Source of the DNA: Paracentrotus lividus
Lineage: Eukaryota > Echinodermata > Echinoidea > Camarodonta > Echinidae
Reading direction: 5' to 3'
NCBI GenBank assembly: GCA_940671915.1
Contig: CALNVZ010003426.1
Coordinates: 39,903,642 to 39,967,641, forward strand
DNA: 64,000 nt
Part shown: positions 22,960 to 34,534 of the stretch, piece after piece
Layout of the letters: each line of letters opens with the position of its first letter
How positions within the stretch are numbered: the first letter of the stretch is position 1
Position numbers and translations under genes: made by a program
The notes under the pieces: generated by a model
Databases searched by the model: none
The model's input: the letters and a program-made list of their open reading frames with translations, nothing else
Told to the model about the DNA's origin: nothing

Positions 22960-23126
22960 CAGTCCACTCCCATTATAGCAAGGTGATAGAGACAACAAAA
23001 TCAATTTTCACTGAACAATGGTTACATAGACACAGGTGAATATTTGACATTAGGACCTGGAGCATTTGCTTGGTTATATAAACGAAATCTTGTTGTATCT
23101 GAGCTCATTATAACAGGAGTACACTG
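22960..23126. mobile_element. Short TA-flanked MITE (Tc1/mariner or pogo type)
   Basis: TA at both ends (22958-22959, 23127-23128). The left end CAGTCCACTCCCATTATAGC is mirrored on the right by the complement of CAGTGTACTCCTGTTATAAT. The total is 167 bp and non-coding. The CAGTxxACTC...TTATAA terminus is a widespread animal MITE type. Confidence 0.8.
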
Positions 23127-23793
23127 TATCAAGATTCATGAACTTGGAGATCTGCAATGGGAACTTCCCTTAAAGGACGTAGTAACTAAATAACAAAGAT
23201 GGCTCATCAATGATGGTCCATATACGTGAAATGGAGTAGAATAGTACCCAATCCCCACATGAGGCACATACATGTAACTAAAGACCTAAAGACCTGTATA
23301 AAGTTGCTAGAGATGAATAAACTGCAAAAAGACAGGGTAAACCATCATTCATTCGACATTTTGTAAACACTTACTTTAAAACAAAACAGTTAAACTTCGT
23401 TTTTATTCATTGACTATTTCATTATCCAGGCATCTAAGATCAAGCTACATTGTATCTATCATAGCAGCATAGGTATTGATCAATATTATAAGAGGAAAGA
23501 CTGTACAATTCCTGTTAGAATATAATATGTTCATATTGTTGGCAGTGACAATGGTATAATATAGCAATTGTATAATGCCATACCGACAAAATAATAAAGA
23601 TTGCACCACATATGCTTGATGAAAATCGCTTCTCAGTCAATTTTGTATTCTATTTCCAATTTTAGCCCTTGTCTCTGTCTTATAAATGGCCCTCATCATA
23701 AATTTAACCTACAAACCATATAATATTTTTAATAACATAAAGGATATGTCTTCAGTATTATATTAAGTTGGATTACCCAAATAAAATCCAATT

Positions 23794-24101
23794 GGCCCAT
23801 ATTCACAAAGGTGGCCTAAAGTTAAACCTAGCTTAAATCTGTGGTTTAACTACGGCTAGCAAAATGGGAGACAAATGTGTCTAGGTTGTAATGTTCCTTA
23901 CACATTTACTGGATTCTGGGATCATGCTGCAGTGGTTAGGAAAACTTTGGACTAATCATTCTTCTGCAGTTTTTAATAGTTTAAGTACTAACAATTCTGA
24001 TAAATTGAACATTTACTTTTCAAGATTGTATTCCATTTTGCTGGTTAAACCACAGATTTAAGCTAGGCTTACCTTTACGCCACCTTTGTGAATACGTGCC
24101 T
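23794..24101. mobile_element. MITE with 57-bp inverted repeats, 3' of TIGAR
   Basis: The left arm contains ATTCACAAAGGTGGC and CTTAAATCTGTGGTTTAAC. The right arm contains their complements, giving about 57 bp at roughly 88% identity. Total 308 bp. It lies just downstream of the TIGAR stop codon and may fall within that gene's 3' UTR. Confidence 0.85.
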
Positions 24102-24161
24102 ATATCCATGTACTATACTCCGTATAAAAATAAATGTACTTGCTCAATTTTTCCATCCCCC

Positions 24162-24833
24162 TCATATAACATCAATGCCCTTCAAATGGTCAATAGCAAA
24201 CACAAAGTAGCATTCTATGTCCACTAGGTGTCCTTCACTATCTAGTGTAAATACAAATGTACTAAGCCCAGTATTGGGACATCCAGTTCTGAGGACCGAA
24301 TTTCCACCGGGAATATCGATCTTGTAACTTTTTTGCAAACTTTGGAACAACGAACGAAGTATATACCCGTGTGATGATACAAATATGTGTGGGCAATAAT
24401 GAGGAATGCTGCTGATCCCTGTGATATCTGATTTAAAAATAGGAGTGTGTGGGTTTATGCTATTGGAACCTACTGCTGCAGTCCCAACTATGGCTGCTGA
24501 GGTAGCGCCAAATTGTGACTCTGGGAGATTGTGATTTAGCACAGTCCTGCTATCCCGTTGCATCTTTTCATCCGCAATGTCTTCCCTGTCGTTTAATCCA
24601 GTCCCATGTGTTGAATTCTGTGTGATGTCACTGGAGCAGGTACCATCCATTTGTGTGTCTTTGTCGTCTCTTGCGAAAACAACTTCAAACGAAGCATCAA
24701 CCTCCATTTCCTCTTGATCTTCGACAGAGTGAACTCCTGCTATCATCTTGCTTTGATACTCTGTGTCATGGCCATATTCTTTATGGACATCTATGCAAAG
24801 GTCACAGATGAAAGACAATCCTCTGTCCACAAC
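24162..24833 (-). CDS. TIGAR: TIGAR-like fructose-2,6-bisphosphatase, exon 5 (terminal)
   Basis: Last coding exon, encoding residues 123-345 of a histidine-phosphatase-superfamily enzyme. TIGAR hydrolyses fructose 2,6-bisphosphate, damping glycolysis and favouring the pentose phosphate pathway (family knowledge). The acceptor is ttctttag at 24834 and up. The exon starts VVDRGLSFICDL, matching the helix after the ETP box. The second catalytic His is in SSHGYILRSLF (residue 277 by my count), followed by the diagnostic CPNTGLSTFVF and the C-terminal ECYFVFAIDHLKG. Between them is an acidic, Ser/Asp-rich insert of about 80 residues not found in the ~270-residue vertebrate enzyme, making the protein about 345 residues. 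The other exons are at 25506, 26290, 27021 and 42369. Confidence 0.88.
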   Translation of the reverse strand, partial: VVDRGLSFICDLCIDVHKEYGHDTEYQSKMIAGVHSVEDQEEMEVDASFEVVFARDDKDTQMDGTCSSDITQNSTHGTGLNDREDIADEKMQRDSRTVLNHNLPESQFGATSAAIVGTAAVGSNSINPHTPIFKSDITGISSIPHYCPHIFVSSHGYILRSLFQSLQKSYKIDIPGGNSVLRTGCPNTGLSTFVFTLDSEGHLVDIECYFVFAIDHLKGIDVI

Positions 24834-25505
24834 CTAAAGAACACAAAAATAAAAATAAATTGAATCATACATGTATTCAAATGTGTCCTGTAGTTCAAAA
24901 TATTTCAATAGCAGTAAATGTCGATTGATTTCAGAGCTCTAGGCAGGAACTTGTTTACACATACTTATCCCATGGTCCAAATGGAGGGAAATTATTGTCT
25001 AATGGATTCCACTTGTGGAGCATTTTGAAAATACTAATACAATCATAGAAGTTGGGATTAAATAAAAAACAAACAAACAAAGCAACTACTTAACTAAGGT
25101 GCTACAACCAAACACTGATAAAGTGCAGGTCCACTGTAGCATAAAAGTTACTTATTTCTATAACTGTACGTCTGCAATTTGGTTAACCCACATCATCACC
25201 ATCAGCAAATTGTACTTCAATGACACACATCAATCCTTTCTTCCTGGGGCAAGAAGTTTCATCACTGAGCACAATCAAGATCCCTATAACCCTGAGAAGT
25301 ACTTTCCTGCATCTTGGACATACTAAAATAACTGTGCATACTTATTACTGAATTATTAAATAGGAACTTTATTATAAACACAAATCCTGAAAAAATTATG
25401 CAGAATCGGCAGTGAATAAGTTGTTAGACATGTAGATACATTACATGTCCAGAGGATTTAGTAACATGTATACAATGAATAAATAATTAATAGGTTAAAG
25501 TTCAC

Positions 25506-25607
25506 CTGTTTTGGAGTTTCTGCACCAACTGGGTCAAAGGTTCCCTTGCCAGTTCTTGACTTGTTGTAGGTCTCTCCTCTAGATCTCCCCTCTGCTTCTC
25601 CAAAATG
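25506..25607 (-). CDS. TIGAR: TIGAR-like, exon 4
   Basis: A 102-bp exon of 34 whole codons (phase 0 both sides), residues 89-122. Acceptor tgcttccag, donor CAG|gtgaac. It reads HFGEAEGR at the start, which is the FG-x-x-EG segment after the catalytic acid, and GAETPKQ at the end, the substrate-loop ETP motif of the family. Between these is a Lys/Arg/Gly-rich stretch that varies among TIGAR proteins. It splices in frame to both neighbours. Confidence 0.88.
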
Positions 25608-26039
25608 CTGGAAGCAAACAAAGTAAATAATAGCTGGATATATTCACAATTTGTTACTATATCATACTAGTACATTGTAAATAAAATGATGTTTTATTCC
25701 AAACATTCACGATCTTCTTCTGTCTAAAACTTTGATAAAACTTGTCATCAATCTGACACAGCTTCAATATGAAATATTAAAAACAAACATTTTTGCACAA
25801 TCAAATTTTCATGACTGTTATGATAATCCTGCAGTTTTTCATAATCTTTATTGCTTCCTACAAGTGTTATTAGTTTTGAAAAATAATATATTTTTTTTCA
25901 ATTAGTAAAAAGATGGTTGAAGTCACTGAAGCAGCAAAGCATTAAGCTAAATGGCCTATTTTAGATTGCTGGCATGGCTACTGGTCCACACTTTCTTGTA
26001 AATACCTGAACTGTCTATAGCTTGTAACTGGACATTATA

Positions 26040-26059
26040 AAAGCAAAAAGCAAAAAGCA

Positions 26060-26091
<32 letters not shown>

Positions 26092-26110
26092 ACAAAAACA
26101 AAAACAAAAC
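26040..26110 (+). repeat. (CAAAAA)n microsatellite in TIGAR intron 3
   Basis: A run of AAAAGC units changing to ACAAAA units; simple sequence. Confidence 0.9.
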
Positions 26111-26289
26111 AGATGGACCCTTTTAGCAATTCTACTTTACCTACATGTATTTATTCAAACAGCAATCAGTTTTATTTATATTTCAGTGATTCTGAATGTT
26201 TAACGAATATTCCTTTCATTGAAAGGGCTAATTCAAAAAGAGAGCAAACTGAAACTAACTTTCGCAAATAAGAAAATGTATTCACTTAC

Positions 26290-26364
26290 CCTTTCTCTAA
26301 GTCTGGCATCTTTCATCATAGTAGGTCTTGGGACTGCTGCATTTCTCATCACACCTTCTGCTGT
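26290..26364 (-). CDS. TIGAR: TIGAR-like, exon 3
   Basis: A 75-bp exon, 25 codons, phase 0 both sides, residues 64-88. Acceptor ttttttag, donor AGG|gtaagtg (near consensus). It reads TAEGVMRNA then KDARLRER, matching the TIGAR helix with the family's acidic catalytic residue in LRER (Glu87 here by count). The preceding exon ends SSDLSRCVQ, so the join gives the usual DL.R..QT.EG pattern. Confidence 0.88.
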
Positions 26365-26458
26365 CTAAAAAATGAAATATGGGTAAAAAATATTTCTCAT
26401 TTGAAATAACTGAAATGATTTTATGAAGTAGACAACAAAAAACAACAACTGGTATGGG

Positions 26459-26590
26459 ACTATCAGGCGCGGATCCAAGAAAATCGAATTGAATGCATTT
26501 CGGGGGCCCAATTGTCTGGGGACAAAAGCGGCTCTATTATGTTTACGCATGGGCACAGTAAGTTCATTGTGTGACTCTGCCTCCGCTACT
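26459..26590 (-). repeat. Dispersed ~130-bp repeat, copy 2 (inverted)
   Basis: Reverse-complement partner of 21305-21439. It lies in TIGAR intron 2 and ends at GGATCCGCGCCTG, a terminus that also appears in variant form near 37290 (GGATCCACGCCTG). Confidence 0.85.
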
Positions 26591-27020
26591 GACTATGAAT
26601 TGAATCCTCATACTAGATCTGACTCTTTCTCAAAGTTTCTGGAAAAAACACACCTCAGCTATCAATCGTAATTTTGGGGCTTTTCGCACTGGCATGTTTA
26701 AAGCTGATAAACATAATCAGCTCAAAAGCTTATTTCCACATGCAAGAGCAAGTACAATTATGTACATAAAGGAACATAGATGAGAGTAGTCTACAGATAC
26801 AAAGTGCATGCGTGGATACAAAATTTGTATACTTCTTAAACTGTGCGTAGTTAAGTCAATGTCATTCTGCCAATTCTGACAATAACAATGAAAATTTGCC
26901 TGATAATTGCCCTACTGCACAAAAGAATACATTTATGTAAGTGAAACTCAAAACTATCACAACAAAATGTTACTCTGTGTAACAGGCATTATATGGAAAA
27001 ATTCTACATTAATTAGTCAC

Positions 27021-27177
27021 CTGTACACATCGACTCAAATCACTGGAGTAGACATGATCAAATCTTTCTCTAGCCAGGTACTTTCCCAGAGCATCTGCCT
27101 GCTTGAGTCCCGTATCATTCAGAGTGATGTCGATTTGACCCTGAAGTAACTTCTTCCTGTTGTATTCAGTCTCTCCA
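27021..27177 (-). CDS. TIGAR: TIGAR-like, exon 2
   Basis: A 157-bp exon, one base plus 52 codons, residues 11 (last base) to 63. Acceptor ctgttttag, donor CAG|gtgact. It starts GETEYNRKKLLQGQ, the family's phosphate-pocket segment that follows the catalytic Arg-His, and includes DTGLKQADALG and HVYSSDLSRCVQ, all hallmark histidine phosphatase blocks. The leading base T completes the His codon begun by exon 1. Confidence 0.92.
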
Positions 27178-28199
27178 CTAAAACAGATCAGAAAGGTGAA
27201 GATTTGTTAGGTTTTGCAATTGACCTTAATATGCGGTAGGCCCCTTACATTTTTGTGTAAACCATATTAACTTTCATTCTTCACTTCTCGATTCCTGGAC
27301 TAAAATAAAGGGAAAGGGCCTGATTTTACCAAAATTAGTTGACAAGCCTAAAAACTTTGTCATTCATAATCAAAATTCCTGAACTGCTTGTCAAAAAAGA
27401 AAAAGATTGACTTGCAGACATCACTTCGGAAGCAGTGCTTTTGCAATGTCAAAATGACATGCCCACAGGCACTATTTTCTTGTTGAATAAATCTAAAATG
27501 CCATTCTTTACAGTCAGTAAACTATGACATAAGATATTTGTCTATTTTGCACGATTAGTTAAAAACCTAACGTTATAGATTCTCTCTTCTAGGGTGAAAT
27601 ATAATTATATTAAATTTTTCACAATAGAAAAATCAAATTTATTGAAATCATATTCTCTAATAAAAAATAATTAGGGCCTACTTGCGCTTAATTTTAATGT
27701 CTAATATCTATTGCAAAATGTAGAAATATCTTGGAGATAAACAAATAGATTTAGAGCAAGTTGCAAAATCTACCCATGAAAAGGGTTAGAATATACAAGC
27801 TAAGAACAGATTCCAGACAGGACAGTTTTAAGTCCAAACAACAATAAATGTATCTTTATTTTAAGACTCTTGAATCAAAACCATAGCTGCCGCTAGCTTT
27901 TCCCAAAGTTCCTTCCTTCTCTACACAGTCTGTTCTCCTAATCACAAGGTAACCCTATCACTCGAGTGCTAACAATTATGTGTGCACGTATTTAATATCT
28001 AATCCCTTACACCCATAGTCCAACTTGCACTATGAGGTCAATTTACTAAAGTATTGACATTGTGTCATAAGTGTGGTATGCCTAATTCAAAATCAAATTG
28101 TAGATTGTATCAGCTAGACTTTTATCAACAGTCTAAAAATAATTTTCTGGCATGTGATTGCATTGTCAAAAGTAATAAACAGTGTTTAGATCTAACTGT
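27178..28199. other. TIGAR intron 1, proximal part
   Basis: AT-rich intron sequence between exon 2 and the LTR-like repeat; no exon or element recognised. Confidence 0.5.
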
Positions 28200-28720
28200 T
28201 AGAAAACGCTGGTTTTGTTGACTGTGATGGCCGTTAACCAGCGTATTCTATGGGGTAGAAATAATAGTGGTTTACAACTGATAATTAAGAGGAATGATTC
28301 TCAATGGTTATACAAGCTTAATACAAAACAGGTTATCAATACATAGTCATAGCATACAACATTTCATACATCAGTTCATACATACATAATCAAATACAAT
28401 ATACTTAATACTTACCTAATACTAAGAACAACTGGTCCTGGTGACTGTAAACTGGAAACTCGTAAACTGTGAACTGTTAAACTGTAAAACTGAGGGGTTG
28501 TCTGGAAACCCCTCATATCTAGGCCTCTGCATCATGCTTCAGTGGTCCTCAGCATTCAGATGCCCAGATGTTCCATTGTTGAACATAACATTGTACATGT
28601 ACATTCATTGAATACATAAACAGATCCAGTGAAACTGCTGTTGCTATGCATTGCTAATGCAAGCCCATCAATTAGTATGACAATGGGTTATGTATGTAGC
28701 AATGCAAACCAGCCGTTTCA
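28200..28720 (-). repeat. LTR-like direct repeat, 3' copy
   Basis: About 520 bp, matching 41131-41645 in the same orientation at about 95% identity by eye with many 1-bp indels. On the minus strand it begins TGAAACGGCTGG and ends AGCGTTTTCTA. A purine-rich tract precedes it on the minus strand (28724-28742), as expected for the polypurine tract before a 3' LTR. The terminal dinucleotides are TG...TA rather than TG...CA, and no target duplication was found outside the pair. Confidence 0.75.
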
Positions 28721-28723
28721 CTA

Positions 28724-28742
28724 CACTGCCCCCTTGTTTCTT
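28724..28742 (-). other. Candidate polypurine tract
   Basis: Minus strand AAGAAACAAGGGGGCAGTG, ending 3 bp before the LTR-like repeat. It would prime plus-strand synthesis in an LTR retroelement. Confidence 0.55.
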
Positions 28743-31700
28743 AGATTGATACATATATCTCCAGACTATTAACGAGACTGGCGATATTGTACAATCTCAA
28801 CCAAAAAAAATTATCCTGACATATATTGAAGTATCGTCTAATTTATAATACAGGACAGCGATACATTCATAGAATACTAGTACTTATTTTTAAAGAAACA
28901 AGTGGTTACTTTAAAATATAGATTGTGACCTACATGTTCTTTACCAGACTTAGGATGATCAAGACTGGTAATATCGTACAACCGAACTAATCTTACAAAA
29001 TTTTCACATCCACTTAATAAAGGATGTCAGCACGAATACACGTGTAACAAGGAAAGCAGCATTACAAATGTAAGAGGTAAAGTTAGCTCTCATTGCCAAT
29101 AAACAATTTAATTATCATAAAGCGTTAACACTTTTTCTGAGAAGGCCAAAGTAATGACTAATTACAATAACATGAATAAAAAACATTAGAGGTATACTTT
29201 TTTCCCCTCTTAAATATAACATTATTATGAGCAAAAGCCAAATTAATGACCAATAATAATCAAGAATATGAATAGAAAATATTAGAGGTATACTTTTTTC
29301 CTCATAAATATAAGTGTCCTATTTGTACCTGTCAATAAGTATTTTTGAACAATACATTATATTAAACATACATGTATAATATAATTATATGCAATACAAT
29401 ATATTAAAGGAATATCAAGTATACATTCGCATTGCAGAGTAGCCATGCAACATGGCGAGGAAAACCTAAACGCCTGCTTTGCTGCACCGTTTTCCAGCAA
29501 TTTAAGAATATGAAATCCCGCCGGCTCATCATTCACAGATGCTCTAGCTTTCCAGGTAACATCCGCTCAGATTTAACTCTGCCAAGTGCACCACTAAGTC
29601 CCAAATCAAATGCACCATGAAATTCTCACTAATAAACCTTCAACCCAACATGTTTTAAAGACTTGTATGAGCAATAACTATTGCCATTTAAAGCAAGAAT
29701 TCTTTTTATGCTAAAAAGAAGGCTATTTCGTGCCTTGGAAATATTGTAATACAGCTTGTTGGTATTTCAAAATCCTTCTGTTCCATGTACCCCAAAACAT
29801 GACATGTTCAAGGCTATGTGATGTTCTAGGTCGCCGAAATTCTTAGTTCTAACTAGTCCAGCACCAAGTTAAGAACATAGAACTATTTAAGGTGGACCCA
29901 TGAACTTTGAACAGACAGGCATTTACATAAAACCAAGTCTCACCACAGTTAAAGGGACTAAACATAAAACATTTGATTGTTTCCTCCAAATCTTGTTTAC
30001 TGGCCAATTTATGTTTTTATCCTTTCAACTCTTGCCAGAGGACAGATAAACATATTTCAAAAGTTACATTAATTTATTTGACACAACCAATTATTGCCTG
30101 TGTAACTTGCTTATCAAAGAAATTCAGGTAGTTCATAATAGAAAAGGAAACAAATTTAAAGACTGCTTCTGACAACAGTCCAAGTTTTGGACAATTTCTT
30201 GGACTAAAACATTATAATTATATATTCTTGCATTATATTCTCTTTGCAGTTCAGGGAATACAATGTATCTATTCAGTCTTTCTTTCTGCTTTGAGAGACA
30301 TTTATAAAGAAATATAAAAATGGTAATGTCTTTTTAGTCTTCATTACTGGTATTTTTACATGATAAACTTTCCATCTTTACTCATAGAACATGTGTGTGT
30401 GTTTATCCTATGGGGAAAACCCATACCTTATCCCCATCTTTTTTATTTATTCTTTTTTTAAATTTCTTTTGGGACTTGATCCCTTGTTCTATCCAGTATA
30501 ATATTCTTTGACATGGAAAAGCTTTATATCTGAACTGTCCTTCACAAATATATTTCCTTCCTTAGAAAAGACTTTTTATATCATGACTTTCATTTGGAAG
30601 ACAAACACTAACATTATGTTTTCTTTATGTTTATTCTTTTGGAAATTGCTTTGAATGTCTTGATGTAAGAAAACAGCACATATCCTCCCCATCTATGAGA
30701 TAGAGGTAAACAGAAAAAAGGGATAATTGACATAGCTCTTTCCTGCCCAACTCCAACTCACCAACAGGGAAAACAAATACCCCTTTCCAATTGATTATAC
30801 ATAATTATCTAACTATCCAAAACTGCCAAAAACAAAATATATCCCCCTTTAATTAACATGTCAAACTTCAGAGATTATTTTTTCTCAGATGTTTGCATCA
30901 ATATAAGCACTTATTCCTGATACAATCATTTAATAGGAAATACTGGCAGCTCAGATAAACTACTATTAAGACCTTGCTGTATATCCCTAAATGATAAAGA
31001 GATCTATTAAAAATAGAATACAATATAATGCGCATTATCAATATGGGAAATTGAATAGAAATAAACGTGCCGTCGCATTGCTTACTCGCTATACAATACA
31101 AGTATATATATAGAAATATAGAAAACACTTGCGAGCCAATATAAAGACCTGTAGCTCGCAGTCGCAAATATAGAAAACGCTGCGCGCTAATATAATACAA
31201 GATTATGTTGCATAATCACTTATAATCAGACATTAGCAATGTACAAAGTACAATGTACATGATTATAAAACAAAATGCTCTATATTTCAAAGCCATAATA
31301 ATTCCTATGAAACTGTTCAGGATATTCTAAATGCACTCAGATACCAATTATACATCTATAAAACAAATATCCACCAAAAACAATTGGCATGTATACACTT
31401 TTGTAACTGGCATGCATACAAACACCCTGAATAGTTATAGACCCAATTATTAGGCAATATTGCAATTACATGTATTAAAGACCAAAGAGTGCACCAGTGC
31501 AACGACACTCACTGCAGAGATTGGACCAATAGTGGGTCCTGCCCCCAAGGGCAAACGCAGCGCGTTTCACAGGAAAAAACCTAACGCGAAAGTCGTTTCC
31601 CTATAAATTCATTCTGCAATGAAATAATACCAACAAAAGACAGGTGGTTAGTTATAATGCCTTTCAAAATCATTTGATATGAAGATGTTATCATTTGAAA

Positions 31701-32807
31701 TTATTAAGATATTAATTCAAATAATATCCGCCTCTTTTTTGGCAAGGGTTATATCCAAAAACTACATTATACATTGTTAATTGCAGAATGAGCAAACAAA
31801 GATGGTTAGAGTTTGTATTATGTTCATGATGGTTTGGTTAAACAATTTAATCAAAGTACGAACCTTGATCAATTGAATAATACCACAAAAGCATATATTT
31901 CTTCAGTACAACTACTAAGTTTCTTTTGACTCAGTAATTGAAGAAACAAATTTATACTGCTCGCTTAAACGAGCTGTTCCAAAATCACTAACAGATTCAT
32001 CATTTGAATAATTTGAGTAAGCAAGCACTTTTGTTGCATGTGTCCTATTTAATGAAATACCAAAATATTCAAACTTGCAGAAAAGTACACATTCCAAACA
32101 AGTATTTGGTACTTGTTTGCAGTTTTAAACAAGTGTTTTGCACTCCATTCAAGTTTCAAACAAAACAAATCAGCACTGCTGATTACTATCCCTTTCTGTC
32201 ATTTTTTTTTTTTTTTAAGTTTGCAAAAATCATTCAAGCAAGAGAAAACGAAATACAGAATTTTACTTTCAAACTTTTCAGATTTGCTATACCTAATAAA
32301 GGCGTTATTATTATCATTATTACTTTTTTTTTAAACACAAGCTTGTTATTATTGGGTGCTTCAATGAGAAAAGACCAAAATATATGTTGAGTTTACAGAA
32401 AGGACATTCCAGTGAATCATCACCCTGTATACAATTCCAATGTACATGTAAGGACACTCCAAAAGGTCAGCATGCACATCAAACGTTTACGCACAAATCT
32501 ATGCAACAATTGTGTCAGCCATGCTAAAATACACAGGCTATCCATGAGAACCGAGAAAAGTGAATGGACGTTGAATTCTAAGACACCGCAAAAGATCATG
32601 CATAAAAGACCAATTCAAGATGTAGAAATATCTGAAAGGTTCATAGTGACAGTATTGATTTGCCAGGACCAATAGTTGGCAGAAAATGTGTCCATACAAA
32701 AGAATTTGAAGCAGTAGCAATGGATCGAAAATCTCTATTGAATTCATCAAGTTACTAAAAAGGAATTTTTCGTATCATTCATTGTATAAACATGTATCAG
32801 TCTGATC
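28743..32807. other. Interior of the LTR-bounded element, non-coding part
   Basis: About 4 kb of AT-rich DNA with no reverse transcriptase, integrase or other motif in any frame. The word TATAGAAAACGCTG recurs at about 31170, close to the LTR edge motif. (TTTTTTTT) runs lie at 32205 and 32325. Confidence 0.5.
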
Positions 32808-32808
32808 C

Positions 32809-32935
32809 GCGATCGCTTTGCTTTGCGCTGAACCTTGCGGACGAAGGTCCACGATCGCTTTGCTTTGCGCTGTGCCTTGCGGACGAAGGTCCACGATCGC
32901 TTTGTTTTGCGCTTTGCTTTGCGGACAAAGGTACG
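32809..32935 (-). repeat. 42-bp tandem repeat, three copies
   Basis: The unit contains GATCGCTTTGCTTTGCGCTG and GCGGACGAAGGTCCAC. On the minus strand it encodes a 14-residue repeat, SDRGPSSARHSAKQ. It lies just 3' of the PPWP-repeat frame in a GC-rich patch (32800-33070). It may be a separate domain or merely a minisatellite. Confidence 0.8.
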
Positions 32936-33087
32936 CAGTCGCCAGGCCCAGCAGACGAAAGTCCGCTATCGCCGCTCGCAGGAAACGCTTGAAAACTTCC
33001 AAGCGTTTCGTTAGGAAGCACATTACGTGCTTCCTGGGGGACCGCTCCCGGAGGAAGCGAATAAAATATCACTTGCAGAATAGAACA

Positions 33088-33690
33088 TTATGTATGGGGA
33101 TACCGAGCATCACCCTCTGACAATTCGTAAGTTATCTGATGGACATCAGGAGGTGGCCATGGGGGTAGCATCCAGGAACTTGTTGTTGTGGGAATCCACA
33201 AATCATTGCTGGACAATATATCATCAGGCCACGGTGGCAACATCCATCGTTGGTTGGATGCAACAGAACGCAGGGGATTAGACAAACTGGAAATGATCTG
33301 ACCATGATCAGGAGGCCATGGTGGCAGCATCCATGGATACAAAGATCTTGTCTGCATCCATACATCATCCCAGGATAACAGCTTATCCTCCTGACTGTCA
33401 TCTGGCCATGGTGGCAACACCCATTGTCCTGTTGTTATGGGAATCAGAGGTTTGTCCTCTGACAACTTAGACATAACCTGACCATCGCCAGGGGGTGGCC
33501 ATGGTGGGAGCAGCCATTGGTTAGTTGTTGCTGGAATCTGAAGATCATCCATTGACAACAACTCTTCTTCATCCCCTGTAGAGTTACTAACAGGAACAGA
33601 AGTACATACACCTGCAAAGGAAAACTCCTTGCCGCTGTTGGCTTCAGGTGACTCCTGTTGGATAGAAGGATGGTCATGCTCCACACTAGG
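33088..33690 (-). CDS. Novel PPWPP-repeat protein, C-terminal half
   Basis: I recognise no family. The frame has five repeats of 25-31 residues, each with a core W-[ML]-L-P-P-W-P (QWLLPPWPPP, QWVLPPWPDD, PWMLPPWPPD, RWMLPPWPDD, SWMLPPWPPP), separated by acidic linkers with LLS-x-DD-like words. At DNA level the repeats are spaced 74-93 bp. It ends DARYPHT-stop at 33088. The upstream end coincides with the target duplication of the 33691-38384 transposon. Across that insertion the frame continues as SAGP...SVEHDHP from about 38385-38490. Together with 38480-39274 it would form one protein of about 500 residues in the LTR-bounded element. The repeats look like a binding scaffold, but that is inference. 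Confidence 0.55.
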   Translation of the reverse strand, partial: PSVEHDHPSIQQESPEANSGKEFSFAGVCTSVPVSNSTGDEEELLSMDDLQIPATTNQWLLPPWPPPGDGQVMSKLSEDKPLIPITTGQWVLPPWPDDSQEDKLLSWDDVWMQTRSLYPWMLPPWPPDHGQIISSLSNPLRSVASNQRWMLPPWPDDILSSNDLWIPTTTSSWMLPPWPPPDVHQITYELSEGDARYPHT

Positions 33691-34273
33691 GGCTTGCAAC
33701 GATCGTCTGCGTTCGCGGAGCGGGGGTGGAGCGGGGATGGCCGCACCCTTTCGTGAACACCGGGGGGGCTTTTCTCGAAAGGGTGGGTTGAGGGAGGGAA
33801 GTCAAATTAACGCACCCATTCGCGAACACCGGGGGGGGGGGGGCTTTTCTCGAAAGGCTGTGTTTAGTAGTTTTCCGAACCAGTCGTTTTTATGAAAATT
33901 ATTCATTTACTAATAACAATATAATATCAATAGATAATAATAATAATAATGATAATAATAATAATACCCAATATTTGTATCGCACCTTTCCCAAATATAA
34001 TAGGAGAAATAGAGGACAGCTTGCATTTTTGTTGATTTTGAATTTCATAACTCTAGAACCCCCCAAGCAATATAGAACTATTGAATTAAGAGAAATAGCG
34101 TGTTTTCTATTCTGAATAAACTCACGTTTGCAAAAAGTTTAGAAGCTCCGTCCAACAATATTTAACCAGCCTTAAATAGAAAAGTAGCATTTTTGTTGAT
34201 TTTTGAGCCGTGAGGCACGGACGCTTGTAATTGGACACAGACACACATACTGTCTTGACTCATTTTTTATATT

Positions 34274-34534
34274 TTGATAACCGAGCGATTATCAAAAATC
34301 ATAGACGAATGTGACCGGAGGAGACTCGGGGGCGCGCCCTGCTTCCACTCCAGTCTCGAACATGCAAAGTCTATCGTGCAATCTGGCAATAGAAAGGAAC
34401 CAAACAAAGTTGAAACAATCGTCGAAGAATGGAGGGGTGGGAGTAGGGAAAAACATTGCTTCTCGAATGGAGTCCATGATGAGAATGATTTTATTTCAGA
34501 CACAATTCTTCCGCAGATCAGATGCAAGTTTTAA
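34274..34534 (+). other. Open frame inside the Mutator-like element, unknown
   Basis: An 86-codon frame (MITERLSKIIDECDRR...) with balanced composition and overlapping open frames in the other phases. No motif was recognised. It may be a captured fragment or chance. Confidence 0.2.

Noticed and set aside
28740..28800. Alternative TIGAR first exon ending ..YRH|gt near 28775
   Set aside because: The peptide before the splice site does not match the family start; the exon at 42369-42400 matches in sequence, phase and start context.
32797..33120. Overlapping ~90-100-codon frames on both strands
   Set aside because: Mostly the 42-bp tandem repeat read in several frames; kept only as a repeat.
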